IMG/VR virus record: IMGVR_UViG_3300021091_000153
Location: 1-41,605 of that record
Reading direction: 5' to 3' (one strand)
Length of the DNA: 41,605 bases
Origin: a virus
The translations under genes were made by a program, and so were the position numbers. This document shows, one piece after another, positions 5,749 through 13,147 of this stretch. The first letter of the stretch is position 1. Each line of letters starts with the position of its first letter. The notes below the pieces were generated by a model that searched no databases, was not told where the DNA came from, and saw only the letters and a list, made by a program, of their open reading frames with translations.

Positions 5749-6009
5749 GGAGCCTCCCCTTCCCCCACGTTGGACGTGGGAGTTATGGTTTTGCTTATCG
5801 TTCTAAGTACGATAAGATGCCACTATGCCATATAGCATTAGCGCATCAGCGACGCGTACAGTTTCAACACCAGTATTGTCGGAGCATAGATTACCTCCGC
5901 CTGGTGCGACTTAGCCGCGAACTGCCAGAAGCTTTAACCACTACACAAACGGTTTTACCGTCCATGTAGGAAAGCCTGCGCACCACCCCTACGATAGTGG
6001 CAAATAAAA
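5749..6009 (-). promoter_or_regulatory. structured leader, type B (copy 4)
   Basis: The gene-proximal stem (5794-5816) is the perfect pair CTTATCG/CGATAAG. The next stem is ACGGT/ACCGT in place of CAAACG/CGTTTG. Confidence 0.65.
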
Positions 6010-6039
6010 GAGGGGCAGACGCCGAAGCGTCCACCCCTC
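6010..6039 (-). terminator. intrinsic terminator (minus strand)
   Basis: GC stem, UUCG-type loop, TTTTATTTGCC on the minus strand; ends the 6187-6399 transcript. Confidence 0.85.
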
Positions 6040-6186
6040 AGTGCCCCTCTTCTTTAACAGCGTTGTCGGCATCCGCTTGTGACACATTTCCGTTGCCAGG
6101 CAATGTCCAGCCCCGTATCCCTATTTCCTTAGCCGGAGTACAGAATTAACTCCAACTAATTCCCTAGGATACAGCTAGCTCCATCC
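6040..6186 (-). repeat. trailer module T2 (copy 5, divergent)
   Basis: Keeps the GCGGATGCCGACAACGC core and the end of the T2 module. The upstream part is different and the small ORF is frameshifted before the Lys-rich tail. No gene is seen. Confidence 0.5.
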
Positions 6187-6399
6187 TTAGCTCAGATCCG
6201 AAGATCTGTCCAAGTTGGACCGCAGCGAACGGTACACGAAGCCACAAATCGTGATAAGAATCACGACCGCAACTCCGGCCCAGTTCACCAGGCCCAGAGT
6301 GAAACCAATCACCCTGAAGACCCAGCTAACTGCGGGCGTAAAGACGAGCCACAGAGCAAGAACTGCCCAGACTCGCTTATCGCGCCAGTTTAGGTTCAT
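6187..6399 (-). CDS. small membrane protein, 70 aa
   Basis: Starts at ATG (MNLNWRDKRVW) after AAAGGGGGTGAC. Two hydrophobic segments (about residues 10-33 and 37-55) suggest an inner-membrane hairpin with charged ends. It could be a lysis helper, superinfection block or envelope modifier; none can be shown. An in-frame CGG (complement of 6220-6222) is read as Arg near the C-terminus. Confidence 0.72.
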   Translation of the reverse strand: MNLNWRDKRVWAVLALWLVFTPAVSWVFRVIGFTLGLVNWAGVAVVILITICGFVYRSLRSNLDRSSDLS

Positions 6400-6637
6400 T
6401 TGTCACCCCCTTTTGGTTGTGTGAACCCTGGTTTTATTACCCCATGTTACTGAGGTAGATGGCTCGGGCTACCCATAAGATAATCCCTACCATCATCGTC
6501 CACGTACAGCACACAGTACTAGCACCTACTAGCACCGGCTTAGCCGTGGAAATATCATAGACTTCAACCACTACGCACTAGTTCTACTAGCACATAGGAA
6601 AGCCTGCGCACCATCCCTATAATGGTGGCAAATAAAA
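6400..6637 (-). promoter_or_regulatory. divergent type B-like leader
   Basis: About 240 bases without a gene. It shares only the terminator-side half with other B leaders: CACCAT/ATGGTG around the TATAGGG loop and CTAGT/ACTAG in place of CAAACG/CGTTTG, both paired changes. The gene-side half is unrelated. Confidence 0.5.
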
Positions 6638-6667
6638 GAGGGGCAGATACCGTAGTATCTACCCCTC
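6638..6667 (-). terminator. intrinsic terminator with compensatory stem (minus strand)
   Basis: The inner stem is GATAC/GTATC, a third paired version of the shared hairpin, followed by TTTTATTTGCC on the minus strand. Confidence 0.85.
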
Positions 6668-6682
6668 TATATTCAATTAATG

Positions 6683-6775
6683 TTAATGCTCATAACCACA
6701 ATGTGGGCAGATTCTCGTTATACACGAGAACGCTTTCCCACATCGCCTACATAACCATTGATGTATGACTCTAAT
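6683..6775 (-). CDS. mini zinc-ribbon protein, about 30 aa
   Basis: Reads ...HQWLCRRCGKAFSC then CPHCGYEH before TAA, a four-Cys ribbon like 5209-5304. GGGAGG lies upstream, but the best-spaced in-frame start is ATT at 6775; a GTG at 6784 overlaps the SD. The start is therefore uncertain. It uses CGA where its paralogue uses CGG. First (promoter-proximal) gene of the minus-strand array. Confidence 0.6.
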   Translation of the reverse strand: MRVIHQWLCRRCGKAFSCITRICPHCGYEH

Positions 6776-7044
6776 GACAATCACCTCCCTTAGGTAGTTG
6801 TGCTATTACATTAACGTGCCCCCCATACTCCGGTGGGCTCGTTAAAGCTTTGAAAAGCAGACAAAAGTATTAGATCCCCCCCTGAATTTTTTTCCTTACT
6901 TTTACCTATGTTGGTTTTTTTAAAAGGAAATATTTTTGTGTGTAGGACTTGACAAGTGTTTGTGGGGCTGCTAGATTGGCCGGCGCAATAAATACTTCTA
7001 TTGATATTCATTATCGGAAACTATCAGGAAAGAGGTTGAAGGTT
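6776..7044. other. intergenic switch region between divergent transcripts
   Basis: About 270 bases without a gene separate the minus-strand array from the plus-strand pair at 7045. It contains a strong GCCCaCC/GGgGGGC hairpin near 6813-6835, poly-C and poly-T runs (6876-6895), and the plus-strand promoter at 6949-6977. A minus-strand promoter for the array is expected here but no clear one was found. Confidence 0.5.
6949..6977 (+). promoter_or_regulatory. sigma70-type promoter
   Basis: TTGACA, 17-base spacer, TAGATT. The predicted start near 6984 gives a leader of about 60 bases for the gene at 7045. Confidence 0.65.
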
Positions 7045-7227
7045 ATGGGTCCACGTAAGGTTAATCGTTTTGACGATTTCGATGACGAGAATTCGTTGGA
7101 GAAGTTGGAACAAGAGTATAACGAGGATAGAGAGTCGGTGTTCGAACAGTTTTCGTCTTCGGATTACGATTTCTATGATGAGGACAACGGATACGACGGG
7201 TATGGGGATAATAACTATGCCTACTAA
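7045..7227 (+). CDS. acidic Asp/Tyr-rich low-complexity protein, 60 aa
   Basis: ATG at 7045 (MGPRKVNRFDDFDDEN) with AGAGG and GAAGG upstream. It is very acidic, ending in a Tyr/Gly/Asp repeat (YDEDNGYDGYGDNN). Probably disordered and possibly a DNA mimic or interaction tail; this is guesswork from composition. It overlaps the next gene by 11 bases, so they form one unit. No in-frame CGG. Confidence 0.65.
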   Translation: MGPRKVNRFDDFDDENSLEKLEQEYNEDRESVFEQFSSSDYDFYDEDNGYDGYGDNNYAY

Positions 7228-7810
7228 GAAATCGTTGGCTCATAATGCCAAATTCTCTGAGAATATATTATTGGATGATAAATTGGATAGAGTGGTTGTG
7301 ATGGATTCCAGACTGCTGGTTGCTCCGTTCAAGGACGCTTTTCACGATTTATTGAGTTCTACTCACGATATATATTATTTTAATGGAGATGATGAAACTT
7401 TGGTGGATAAACTGCAGAAAGTGGTGGTGCGACTACTGGTATCCAAACAGTATAAGCACGTCATCTATGTGGGATACAAACAATCATGTGATTTCTTTTA
7501 TTCTCTCTATGAGGATCATGATATTTGTTTTAACGCCGCCGTTTTGATCGACGGACGAAACGACGTAGAACTGATCCAAAAGATGGCCAAATCGTGGCAG
7601 AAAACCAAAAAGGTACTCTGCATCAACCGAGCCTATCAGGACAAGATCGTATCGAGCGGAAAAAACCACATCGTATACAACTTGAAATCAAAGATCCCGT
7701 TGAACTATTCAAAGAAAGCAGCATTGGAAACCATAGGTTTTCTCACCTACGGATATTACAACGTCAACTTTCTACCAAAGACATACGGAACACTACAACA
7801 AATAAACTAA
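7217..7810 (+). CDS. hypothetical alpha/beta protein, 197 aa
   Basis: ATG at 7217 (MPTKKSLAHNAKF) after GGGGAT, overlapping the previous gene. Alternating strands and helices (RVVVMDSRLLVAPF, HVIYVGYKQS, AAVLIDGRND, KKVLCINRA) suggest a Rossmann-like or hydrolase-like fold. GYKQS resembles a nucleophile elbow only loosely. No in-frame CGG. It ends tail to tail with the gene at 7807-8135, overlapping by 4 bases. Confidence 0.7.
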   Translation: MPTKKSLAHNAKFSENILLDDKLDRVVVMDSRLLVAPFKDAFHDLLSSTHDIYYFNGDDETLVDKLQKVVVRLLVSKQYKHVIYVGYKQSCDFFYSLYEDHDICFNAAVLIDGRNDVELIQKMAKSWQKTKKVLCINRAYQDKIVSSGKNHIVYNLKSKIPLNYSKKAALETIGFLTYGYYNVNFLPKTYGTLQQIN

Positions 7811-8135
7811 TTGCTGTCAGGGTCCAAGAACACCACGGTGTTCATATCCTTGATCACGTTCAGGAGCGTCTCTTCCATCGGAACATCCGACACGGAAGAG
7901 ACATCCTGGATCATCTCCCACTGCGCCGAACTAAAAAAAGTAAAACACATCCTACCATCCTCGTTCTCAAAGATCGCAATCATCCCGCTTTTTTTGACAT
8001 CCCTGTCATCGTCATCATCTATGATACCGGGACTCGTACTCAAACAACATAACTATGTCGCCGTGTCTCTCTTTTCTTCTCCAAAAACAGGGATCTCAAC
8101 TTATCCCAGATCTCGGTCATCCAACGATCGTCCAT
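7807..8135 (-). CDS. hypothetical protein, 108 aa, needing two +1 shifts at CGG
   Basis: ATG at 8135 (MDDRWMTEIWDKL). The zero frame stops after 32 codons; skipping C at CGG 8063-8061 (ACA CGG CGA) continues as GDIVMLFEYES. Skipping C again at CGG 8029-8027 (TCC CGG TAT) continues as GIIDDDDDRDV to TAG at 7807. The last part could also start alone at TTG 8043, but the two-shift reading gives one continuous protein with an ATG start about 8 bases after a TACTAT -10-like element. Function unknown; acidic, two-domain look. Confidence 0.62.
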
Positions 8136-8207
8136 GTATACATATAGTACTAGAACGTTAAAAAATAAATAAAAAATTTTGTCGCGAAAACGGGCAAATT
8201 AAAGGAA

Positions 8208-8342
8208 TTAATTCTTGGGTTCTAGCAATTCAGATAATTCGATTAAAAGATCTCTAGAATTCATATAAATGATTAACGCCTTTTCGTACAGATCTTCTAC
8301 GGACGACTGATATTCCGAAGAATCTTTTTTATCGTCATTCAT
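8208..8342 (-). CDS. small acidic helical protein, 44 aa
   Basis: ATG at 8342 (MNDDKKDSSEYQSSVEDL), overlapping the end of 8335-8511 by 8 bases (ATGAATGA), so probably translationally coupled. Helical, ending LIELSELLEPKN. Third gene of the recA operon. No known family. Confidence 0.65.
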   Translation of the reverse strand: MNDDKKDSSEYQSSVEDLYEKALIIYMNSRDLLIELSELLEPKN

Positions 8343-8511
8343 CAGGCAAATCTTCCTCAGGTTCTGACAAACTTACCTCAACCCAAATATCGTTACAATC
8401 TCTGCAATGGACTTCGACTCTTGTTTGACCGTCATCAGTTTTTGGCAGACGAGTGTACTGGAACTTCGGAGGATAAGAACAATCCGGACAGATTGTGACA
8501 TCAGTCGCCAT
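8335..8511 (-). CDS. zinc-ribbon protein, 58 aa
   Basis: ATG at 8511 (MATDVTICPDC), overlapping the recA stop by 11 bases. CPDC near the N-terminus and CRDC about 30 residues later form a four-Cys ribbon; the tail is acidic (EPEEDLPDE). Likely a DNA- or protein-binding partner in the recA operon; no closer identity. Confidence 0.72.
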   Translation of the reverse strand: MATDVTICPDCSYPPKFQYTRLPKTDDGQTRVEVHCRDCNDIWVEVSLSEPEEDLPDE

Positions 8512-9490
8512 TTAAGATTTTGTCCTTGATTTCTTTGGCCAAGGAAATTTCCTCTCTCAATCTAGCAATCGAAGCATCTCTGCCTTGAGCGAATGATTCG
8601 CCATTGTAGTACACCCACGCACCTTTTTGCGTGAAGACACCAGCATCCATACCGGCATCAAGTATACACCCCACATAATCTATACCTTGACCGTACAAAA
8701 TATCGAATTCAGTCACTTTCATCGGAGGCGCCATCTTGTTCTTGATGATTTTTGCCTTCACTCTTACTCCGACAGAATTTCCTTCTCTATCCTTAAGATC
8801 TTCTTTCTTGCGAATATCGATTCTAACAGAAGCAGCAAAACGCAAAGCAAAACCTCCAGGAGTAGTTTCTGGATTACCGAACATTATACCAATCTTGTTG
8901 CGAATTTGATTGGTGAACACGAGCAATGTTTTGTGCTGATTTGCCAAAGAAACCAGCTTACGCATCGCTTTGGCCATCAAACGCGCTTGCAATCCCATTT
9001 GCGATGATTCCATGTCGCCTTCCAATTCCGCTTTCGGAATCAAACTAGCAACAGAGTCGATCACCACCACCCCGACTTCACCAGTCTTGACTAGAGTATC
9101 AACGATTTCTAACGCCTCTTCTCCGTAAGAAGGTTGCGCCAAAAGCAGTTTATCTAAATCAATTCCGACTGTTGACATGTACGTTGGATCTAGTGCATGT
9201 TCTGCATCAACATATGCGCATGTCAAACCCATCTTCTGCGCTTCTGCTATGACAGACAATGCAACCGTAGATTTACCAGAAGATTCTGGACCGTATATTT
9301 CTACAACTCTACCAAGAGGTAATCCACCAATTCCTAAAATTATATCTAACGGAAGTGCTCCAGTAGAAACTGAAGGCCACGTTGAGGTATTCTTGTTGCC
9401 AAGAATCATCACCGATCCGTTACCATACTGTTTTTCTAATTGAGCAATTGCTAATTCAAGTTGTTTTGATTCTTTTTGTTTTTCTGCCAT
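8501..9490 (-). CDS. recA: RecA recombinase
   Basis: 329 residues, close to the usual length for phage and bacterial RecA. Visible are Walker A GPESSGKST (67-75), the VDAEHALD segment, Walker B VVVIDSVASL, loop L2 near TNQIRNKIG, and the C-terminal core. It forms ATP-dependent filaments on single-stranded DNA and drives strand exchange. Start ATG at 9490, with an extended -10 only 9 bases upstream, so the mRNA is nearly leaderless. First gene of a three-gene operon. No in-frame CGG. Confidence 0.97.
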   Translation of the reverse strand: MAEKQKESKQLELAIAQLEKQYGNGSVMILGNKNTSTWPSVSTGALPLDIILGIGGLPLGRVVEIYGPESSGKSTVALSVIAEAQKMGLTCAYVDAEHALDPTYMSTVGIDLDKLLLAQPSYGEEALEIVDTLVKTGEVGVVVIDSVASLIPKAELEGDMESSQMGLQARLMAKAMRKLVSLANQHKTLLVFTNQIRNKIGIMFGNPETTPGGFALRFAASVRIDIRKKEDLKDREGNSVGVRVKAKIIKNKMAPPMKVTEFDILYGQGIDYVGCILDAGMDAGVFTQKGAWVYYNGESFAQGRDASIARLREEISLAKEIKDKILNGD

Positions 9491-9499
9491 GATTCAACA

Positions 9500-9508
9500 A
9501 TTATACCA
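9500..9508 (-). promoter_or_regulatory. extended -10 promoter of recA
   Basis: TGGTATAAT on the minus strand, 9 bases before the recA ATG, with no convincing -35. The predicted start leaves a leader of only a few bases. Confidence 0.7.
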
Positions 9509-9551
9509 CAAGAAAACATTTTTTATGCTAGCGCAGTAGGACTGTCGTATT

Positions 9552-9560
9552 TGGTATAAT
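9552..9560 (+). promoter_or_regulatory. extended -10 promoter, divergent from recA
   Basis: TGGTATAAT, the same 9 bases as the recA promoter, facing the other way; serves the gene at 9588. Confidence 0.65.
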
Positions 9561-9587
9561 GGTTGCCACGCAACAGAAAGAAAAAAT

Positions 9588-9743
9588 ATGGATAACAAAA
9601 TAAATATAAATTATGATTACAAGAGAGCGCTAGTGATTCTTAAAAGAACAAGAACTCCAATGGATTTATTAAAATATTGGTCAATTACTGGACCGTGTAT
9701 GGAAAAGTACCCTCACATAGAAAAAATAATAGAAAAAAAATAA
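9588..9743 (+). CDS. small basic protein, 51 aa
   Basis: ATG at 9588 (MDNKININ), weak AGAAAG upstream. Basic and helical (ALVILKRTRTPMDLLKYW), possibly DNA-binding. No family recognised. Its promoter is back to back with that of recA. Confidence 0.62.
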   Translation: MDNKININYDYKRALVILKRTRTPMDLLKYWSITGPCMEKYPHIEKIIEKK

Positions 9744-9789
9744 TGTACGACTTGATTTTGCACTTGACACTGCATTACAATTGTTTAGC

Positions 9790-9812
9790 GCCCCCCCTTC
9801 CCCCCCTCCCCC
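9790..9812 (-). other. potential G-quadruplex
   Basis: Three long C runs on the plus strand (7, 7 and 5 bases) give GGGGG, GGGGGGG and GGGGGGG on the minus strand, in an otherwise AT-rich gap just before the late region. Confidence 0.5.
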
Positions 9813-9897
9813 GTACGTATACTACTACACTTATATTACTATATATTATTATATTAGGTAATACACTCTTTTTAAAAAATAGTAGAATCGAGATGTA

Positions 9898-11341
9898 GTG
9901 AGAATTTACCAAATCTACATGCCAGACCTTTCAGTGTATGTGAAGTACAAATTGCTCGACCCTGATGAAATAAAAGATTTGGTACAAAACTTGTCTACCG
10001 ACAATCCGGAAGAATTTAAAAAAGGCGTTCTAGACAACGTTGCATTTAATCTTAAAACAGATATTGCTGAAGCACTAAGACGGAATGTCAAGAAATGATG
10101 CCGAAAGATGCCTAACATCCATATACAACGGATGCGTAATGTTAAACCCTGGTTTGGATATAGATAGTTGGGTTTCTTTAGCAAATCCAGATTTTTATGA
10201 TCCTACCTTTTTTGATAATAATGTAGATCTAGAAAACTTACCAATAGATTTTGAAAAAGTAAAAAAATTTATTAACGATAAAAGAAGCAATACTAAACAT
10301 CAAGAAACAAAAATAAAACAAAGAAGGATAACAAAACAAAAGTTTCTTGGTTTAGAAGATTATCTTAAATCTCAAGTGATAGGCCAAGATGAGGCCATAA
10401 AAGAAGTCGTCAATGCCTTGAAAAGGTCACAGGTTGGATTATCCGACGAGAATAGGCCTTTAGGAATTTTTCTTTTTGCAGGAGCTTCTGGTGTTGGAAA
10501 AACCCATCTTGCGGCTGCCGTATCTAACTATCTATTCGGCGAAAACTCCCAAATGGTGAGAATCGATTGTGGAGAATATCAGCACAAGCATGAGAACCAA
10601 AAACTTATAGGTTCACCGCCTGGGTATGTCGGGCACGATGAAGGCGGTCACCTTGTGAATATGATGAAAAAAAATCCAAATACCGTTGTTCTTTTAGATG
10701 AAGTGGAAAAAGCGCATTCTGATTTATGGAATACTTTTTTAAGAGTTTTTGAAGATGGTGTTCTAACAGATTCTAAGGGAGAACAGATAAGTTTTAAAAA
10801 TTCAATAATTATATTAACAACTAATTTAGGTAACGAAAAAACCGTTAACCATCTGACTTCAGCTGGTGCCGGTTTTACTAGAAGCATAGATGCAAAACTT
10901 ACGACTTCAGAGATACCGCAAAGATCAATGGTTGAGAAAAACAGCGTGGAGGCGGTAAAGAAACATTTTAGGCCAGAGTTTTTGAATAGGCTTGATAAAA
11001 TGATTGTCTTTAATTATTTGTCTTATCAAAATTTGATTGACATAGGGAAACTTGAAATGTACAAAGTCGTAGATAAATTATCAAAGAAAGGTTTTATTGC
11101 CAGCTACACTGACGATGTTATCGACGCATTAATTAAAAAGGGGATTGATAGTGTCCAGGGTGCACGAGGTATCTCAAAAGTAAGAAGAGATCTTATAGAG
11201 ACACCTTTAGCAGATATTCTAATACAAACAGTGATGCCACGCGGTTCCAAATTTGAAATAGCTTTTTCGGAGAATGAGTTTATATTTAAGACTATTAAAC
11301 CTAAAAGAAAACAATCAAAATACTCTACATCGCAGATTTAA
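9898..11341 (+). CDS. ClpA/ClpB-type AAA+ ATPase, 480 aa, one +1 shift at CGG
   Basis: GTG at 9898 (MRIYQIYMPDL); ATG 9919 is an alternative. Zero frame ends at 10098. Skipping C at CGG 10081-10083 (AGA CGG AAT) joins DIAEALR to GMSRNDAERC and gives one protein. AAA+ part: GASGVGKT (195-202), pore GYVG (242-245), Walker B VVLLDE (263-268), sensor ILTTN, sensor-2 GARG. The N-terminal 130 residues are phage-specific. An unfoldase or chaperone acting in virion assembly is likely from its place ahead of the structural genes, but not shown. Confidence 0.9.
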
Positions 11342-11386
11342 TGTTTACTATTTTAATATAATTTCTAACTATTTAAAGGAATACAC

Positions 11387-11784
11387 ATGCCAAGAGCAAG
11401 ACCAATAATACCAGCGTTATCAGGTTTAAGGCGTCGGTTTGCGCGGCACTGCTGGTGGTACATCTACCCAGCAACAAACCGGCACTGCAAGTTTCATGGG
11501 CAACTTAGCTGATCGAGGATTTCGTTACGCTGTAGGATCAAAAGGTAAAATGATAGGAGACCCAGCTAATGCGCGGTTCCGTCGGCGCTACACTGCCTGC
11601 AGGACTTAAAAGAACAAAAGGATTTGGACCATTGTCAACTCAGCAAATGGATAAAGCCATATATGCTAGGGGTGGTAAAAGAATTGCTGCAGCAGTGGCA
11701 ATGGGATATCTTGGTGCAGGATACGCGAAAAGAACAAAATCTGGACTTCCGAAAGGAAGAGTTCAGGGAATGTATAAATACTAA
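11387..11784 (+). CDS. Gly/Arg-rich small virion-region protein, 131 aa, two +1 shifts at CGG
   Basis: ATG at 11387 (MPRARPIIPALSG) after AAAGGAA. Shifts at CGG 11435-11437 (CGT CGG TTT) and 11574-11576 (GCG CGG TTC) give one frame that ends in GRVQGMYKY at 11784. Without them it breaks into three pieces. Basic, low complexity, with an Ala-rich helix (IAAAVAMGYLGAGYA) that could insert in a membrane or pack in a virion. It resembles the 240-, 268- and 1338-residue neighbours in style. Confidence 0.78.
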
Positions 11785-11802
11785 AAACGGAGATTGTTGC
11801 CG

Positions 11803-12526
11803 ATGCCAAGAGGAAATCCATTAGGTTATTTTGGTTCAGTAATTAATACTGCAACCACAAAATATCTTAACGACCGTGGTCTCTCCGATTTTGAACGGTC
11901 GAAGGAAAATGGGTCCGCTTGGCGAACGTGCAAGAAATTTTCTTATGTCAGGACAACCTGGTGGCCTTAGAAGCAGAGGACTAAAAGCAGCCAAACGAGT
12001 TATGGAATTTAGAGGAAGAGGTTTAGGTAGGGCTGGAGATATGGGGCAGGGTGTATATACTACCTCGGAAGCTTTTCGTACAAGGACACATGCGATTGCT
12101 GGAGGGCCATTGAATCCTCAAGTTGGTGGAATCGGGGGGAATCCTAGGGGTCTTATATTGGGAGATTTTGATAATCCAGTTAGTCCGAGAATGAGAATTA
12201 ACATTGATCCAGCAAATGCTGGCAATGGTGTGAGATATAGAATACAAGGGTATGAGCCAAGAAGGGGTTTTTCAACAACTGGAGCACATCGTGGCGGCAC
12301 AGCTGGCCAATTTATGTCAAACAAAGCGGCACTGCAAACGATAAGAAACAGAAACAGAAGAATGATGGGGTATGCCGGCCTTGCAACAGGAATGGGCGTT
12401 GCTTCTGCCGTTACAACAAGCAGCACAGCAGCATACAACAGAACTTATGCAGGTCCATCTGCGGCAATGAGAAGAGAAGGAGTTAACCCAATACAGACAC
12501 CGAGAGGATTGGGAAGAAACGCATAA
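11803..12526 (+). CDS. Gly/Arg-rich virion-region protein, 240 aa, one +1 shift at CGG
   Basis: ATG at 11803 (MPRGNPLGYFGSVIN), GGAGA upstream. Zero frame ends at 11959; skipping C at CGG 11896-11898 (GAA CGG TCG) joins DRGLSDFE to GRRKMGPLG. A hydrophobic helix (GYAGLATGMGVASAV) lies near the end. A GDxRNGVRYRI-like segment in the middle is reminiscent of polymorphic binding domains, but no family is certain. Confidence 0.8.
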
Positions 12527-12537
12527 AACAACAGAAA

Positions 12538-12963
12538 GTGAAAAATGATATGAGTGATTGGAAAATGTATTTAAATAAAAACGGAGATTTTGAATTAGCA
12601 AATTTTTTGTATAAAACAATAAACAGTTTAATGAAACAATCATTAGACATGGGAACGCTTTTATCTAGTGACCAACAAAAATTAAGAGCATACAAAGAGC
12701 AGACAAAAAAATTGTTTAAAGACAAATGGTTTGACGTTGCAGAAGCTTTAGAATTTTTTGGCATCATAGAAAAGTGTACTTGTAGCTCCTATGAAAAAGA
12801 TGCATATTGCGAGATCTGCAAAGGTGCCAGATATGTAACCAGTTCCTTTTTGTCTCCTGATTCAATGAGAGAAATAGGAGTTTTTACAAACGCTGGATTG
12901 AGCGCCGAACTAGCAGACAAACTCCAAAGAAGTTTGCAGCAAGCAATAAGCGATTTATCTTGA
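12538..12963 (+). CDS. hypothetical protein with Cys cluster, 141 aa
   Basis: GTG at 12538; ATG 12550 is also possible. Helical N-terminus, then CTC...C..C (EKCTCSSYEKDAYCEICKG), which could bind zinc or an Fe-S cluster, then a helical tail. Intact, with no in-frame CGG. The TGA stop is 1 base before the next start, so translation is coupled. Confidence 0.75.
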   Translation: MKNDMSDWKMYLNKNGDFELANFLYKTINSLMKQSLDMGTLLSSDQQKLRAYKEQTKKLFKDKWFDVAEALEFFGIIEKCTCSSYEKDAYCEICKGARYVTSSFLSPDSMREIGVFTNAGLSAELADKLQRSLQQAISDLS

Positions 12964-12964
12964 T

Positions 12965-13147
12965 GTGAACTGTGAGAGGTGTGAGTCAAAAATGATTTTT
13001 ATTTCTGAAAATGTTTCTTTCCCCAAAGAAACGCTTATGCTTTGTGAAACAAGGGATTTTTACTGTACAAAATGTAAATGTTCAAAAACAGAAAAATATG
13101 TCAACGGAGAAATGAGATCTGTAGATTGGGTTGATTTCAATGGCTAA
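12965..13147 (+). CDS. zinc-ribbon protein, 60 aa
   Basis: GTG at 12965 (MNCERCESKMIF). Two pairs, CERC and CTKCKC, flank a short beta region: a typical small zinc ribbon. Overlaps the next gene by 8 bases. No in-frame CGG. Role unknown; sits among virion assembly genes. Confidence 0.72.
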   Translation: MNCERCESKMIFISENVSFPKETLMLCETRDFYCTKCKCSKTEKYVNGEMRSVDWVDFNG

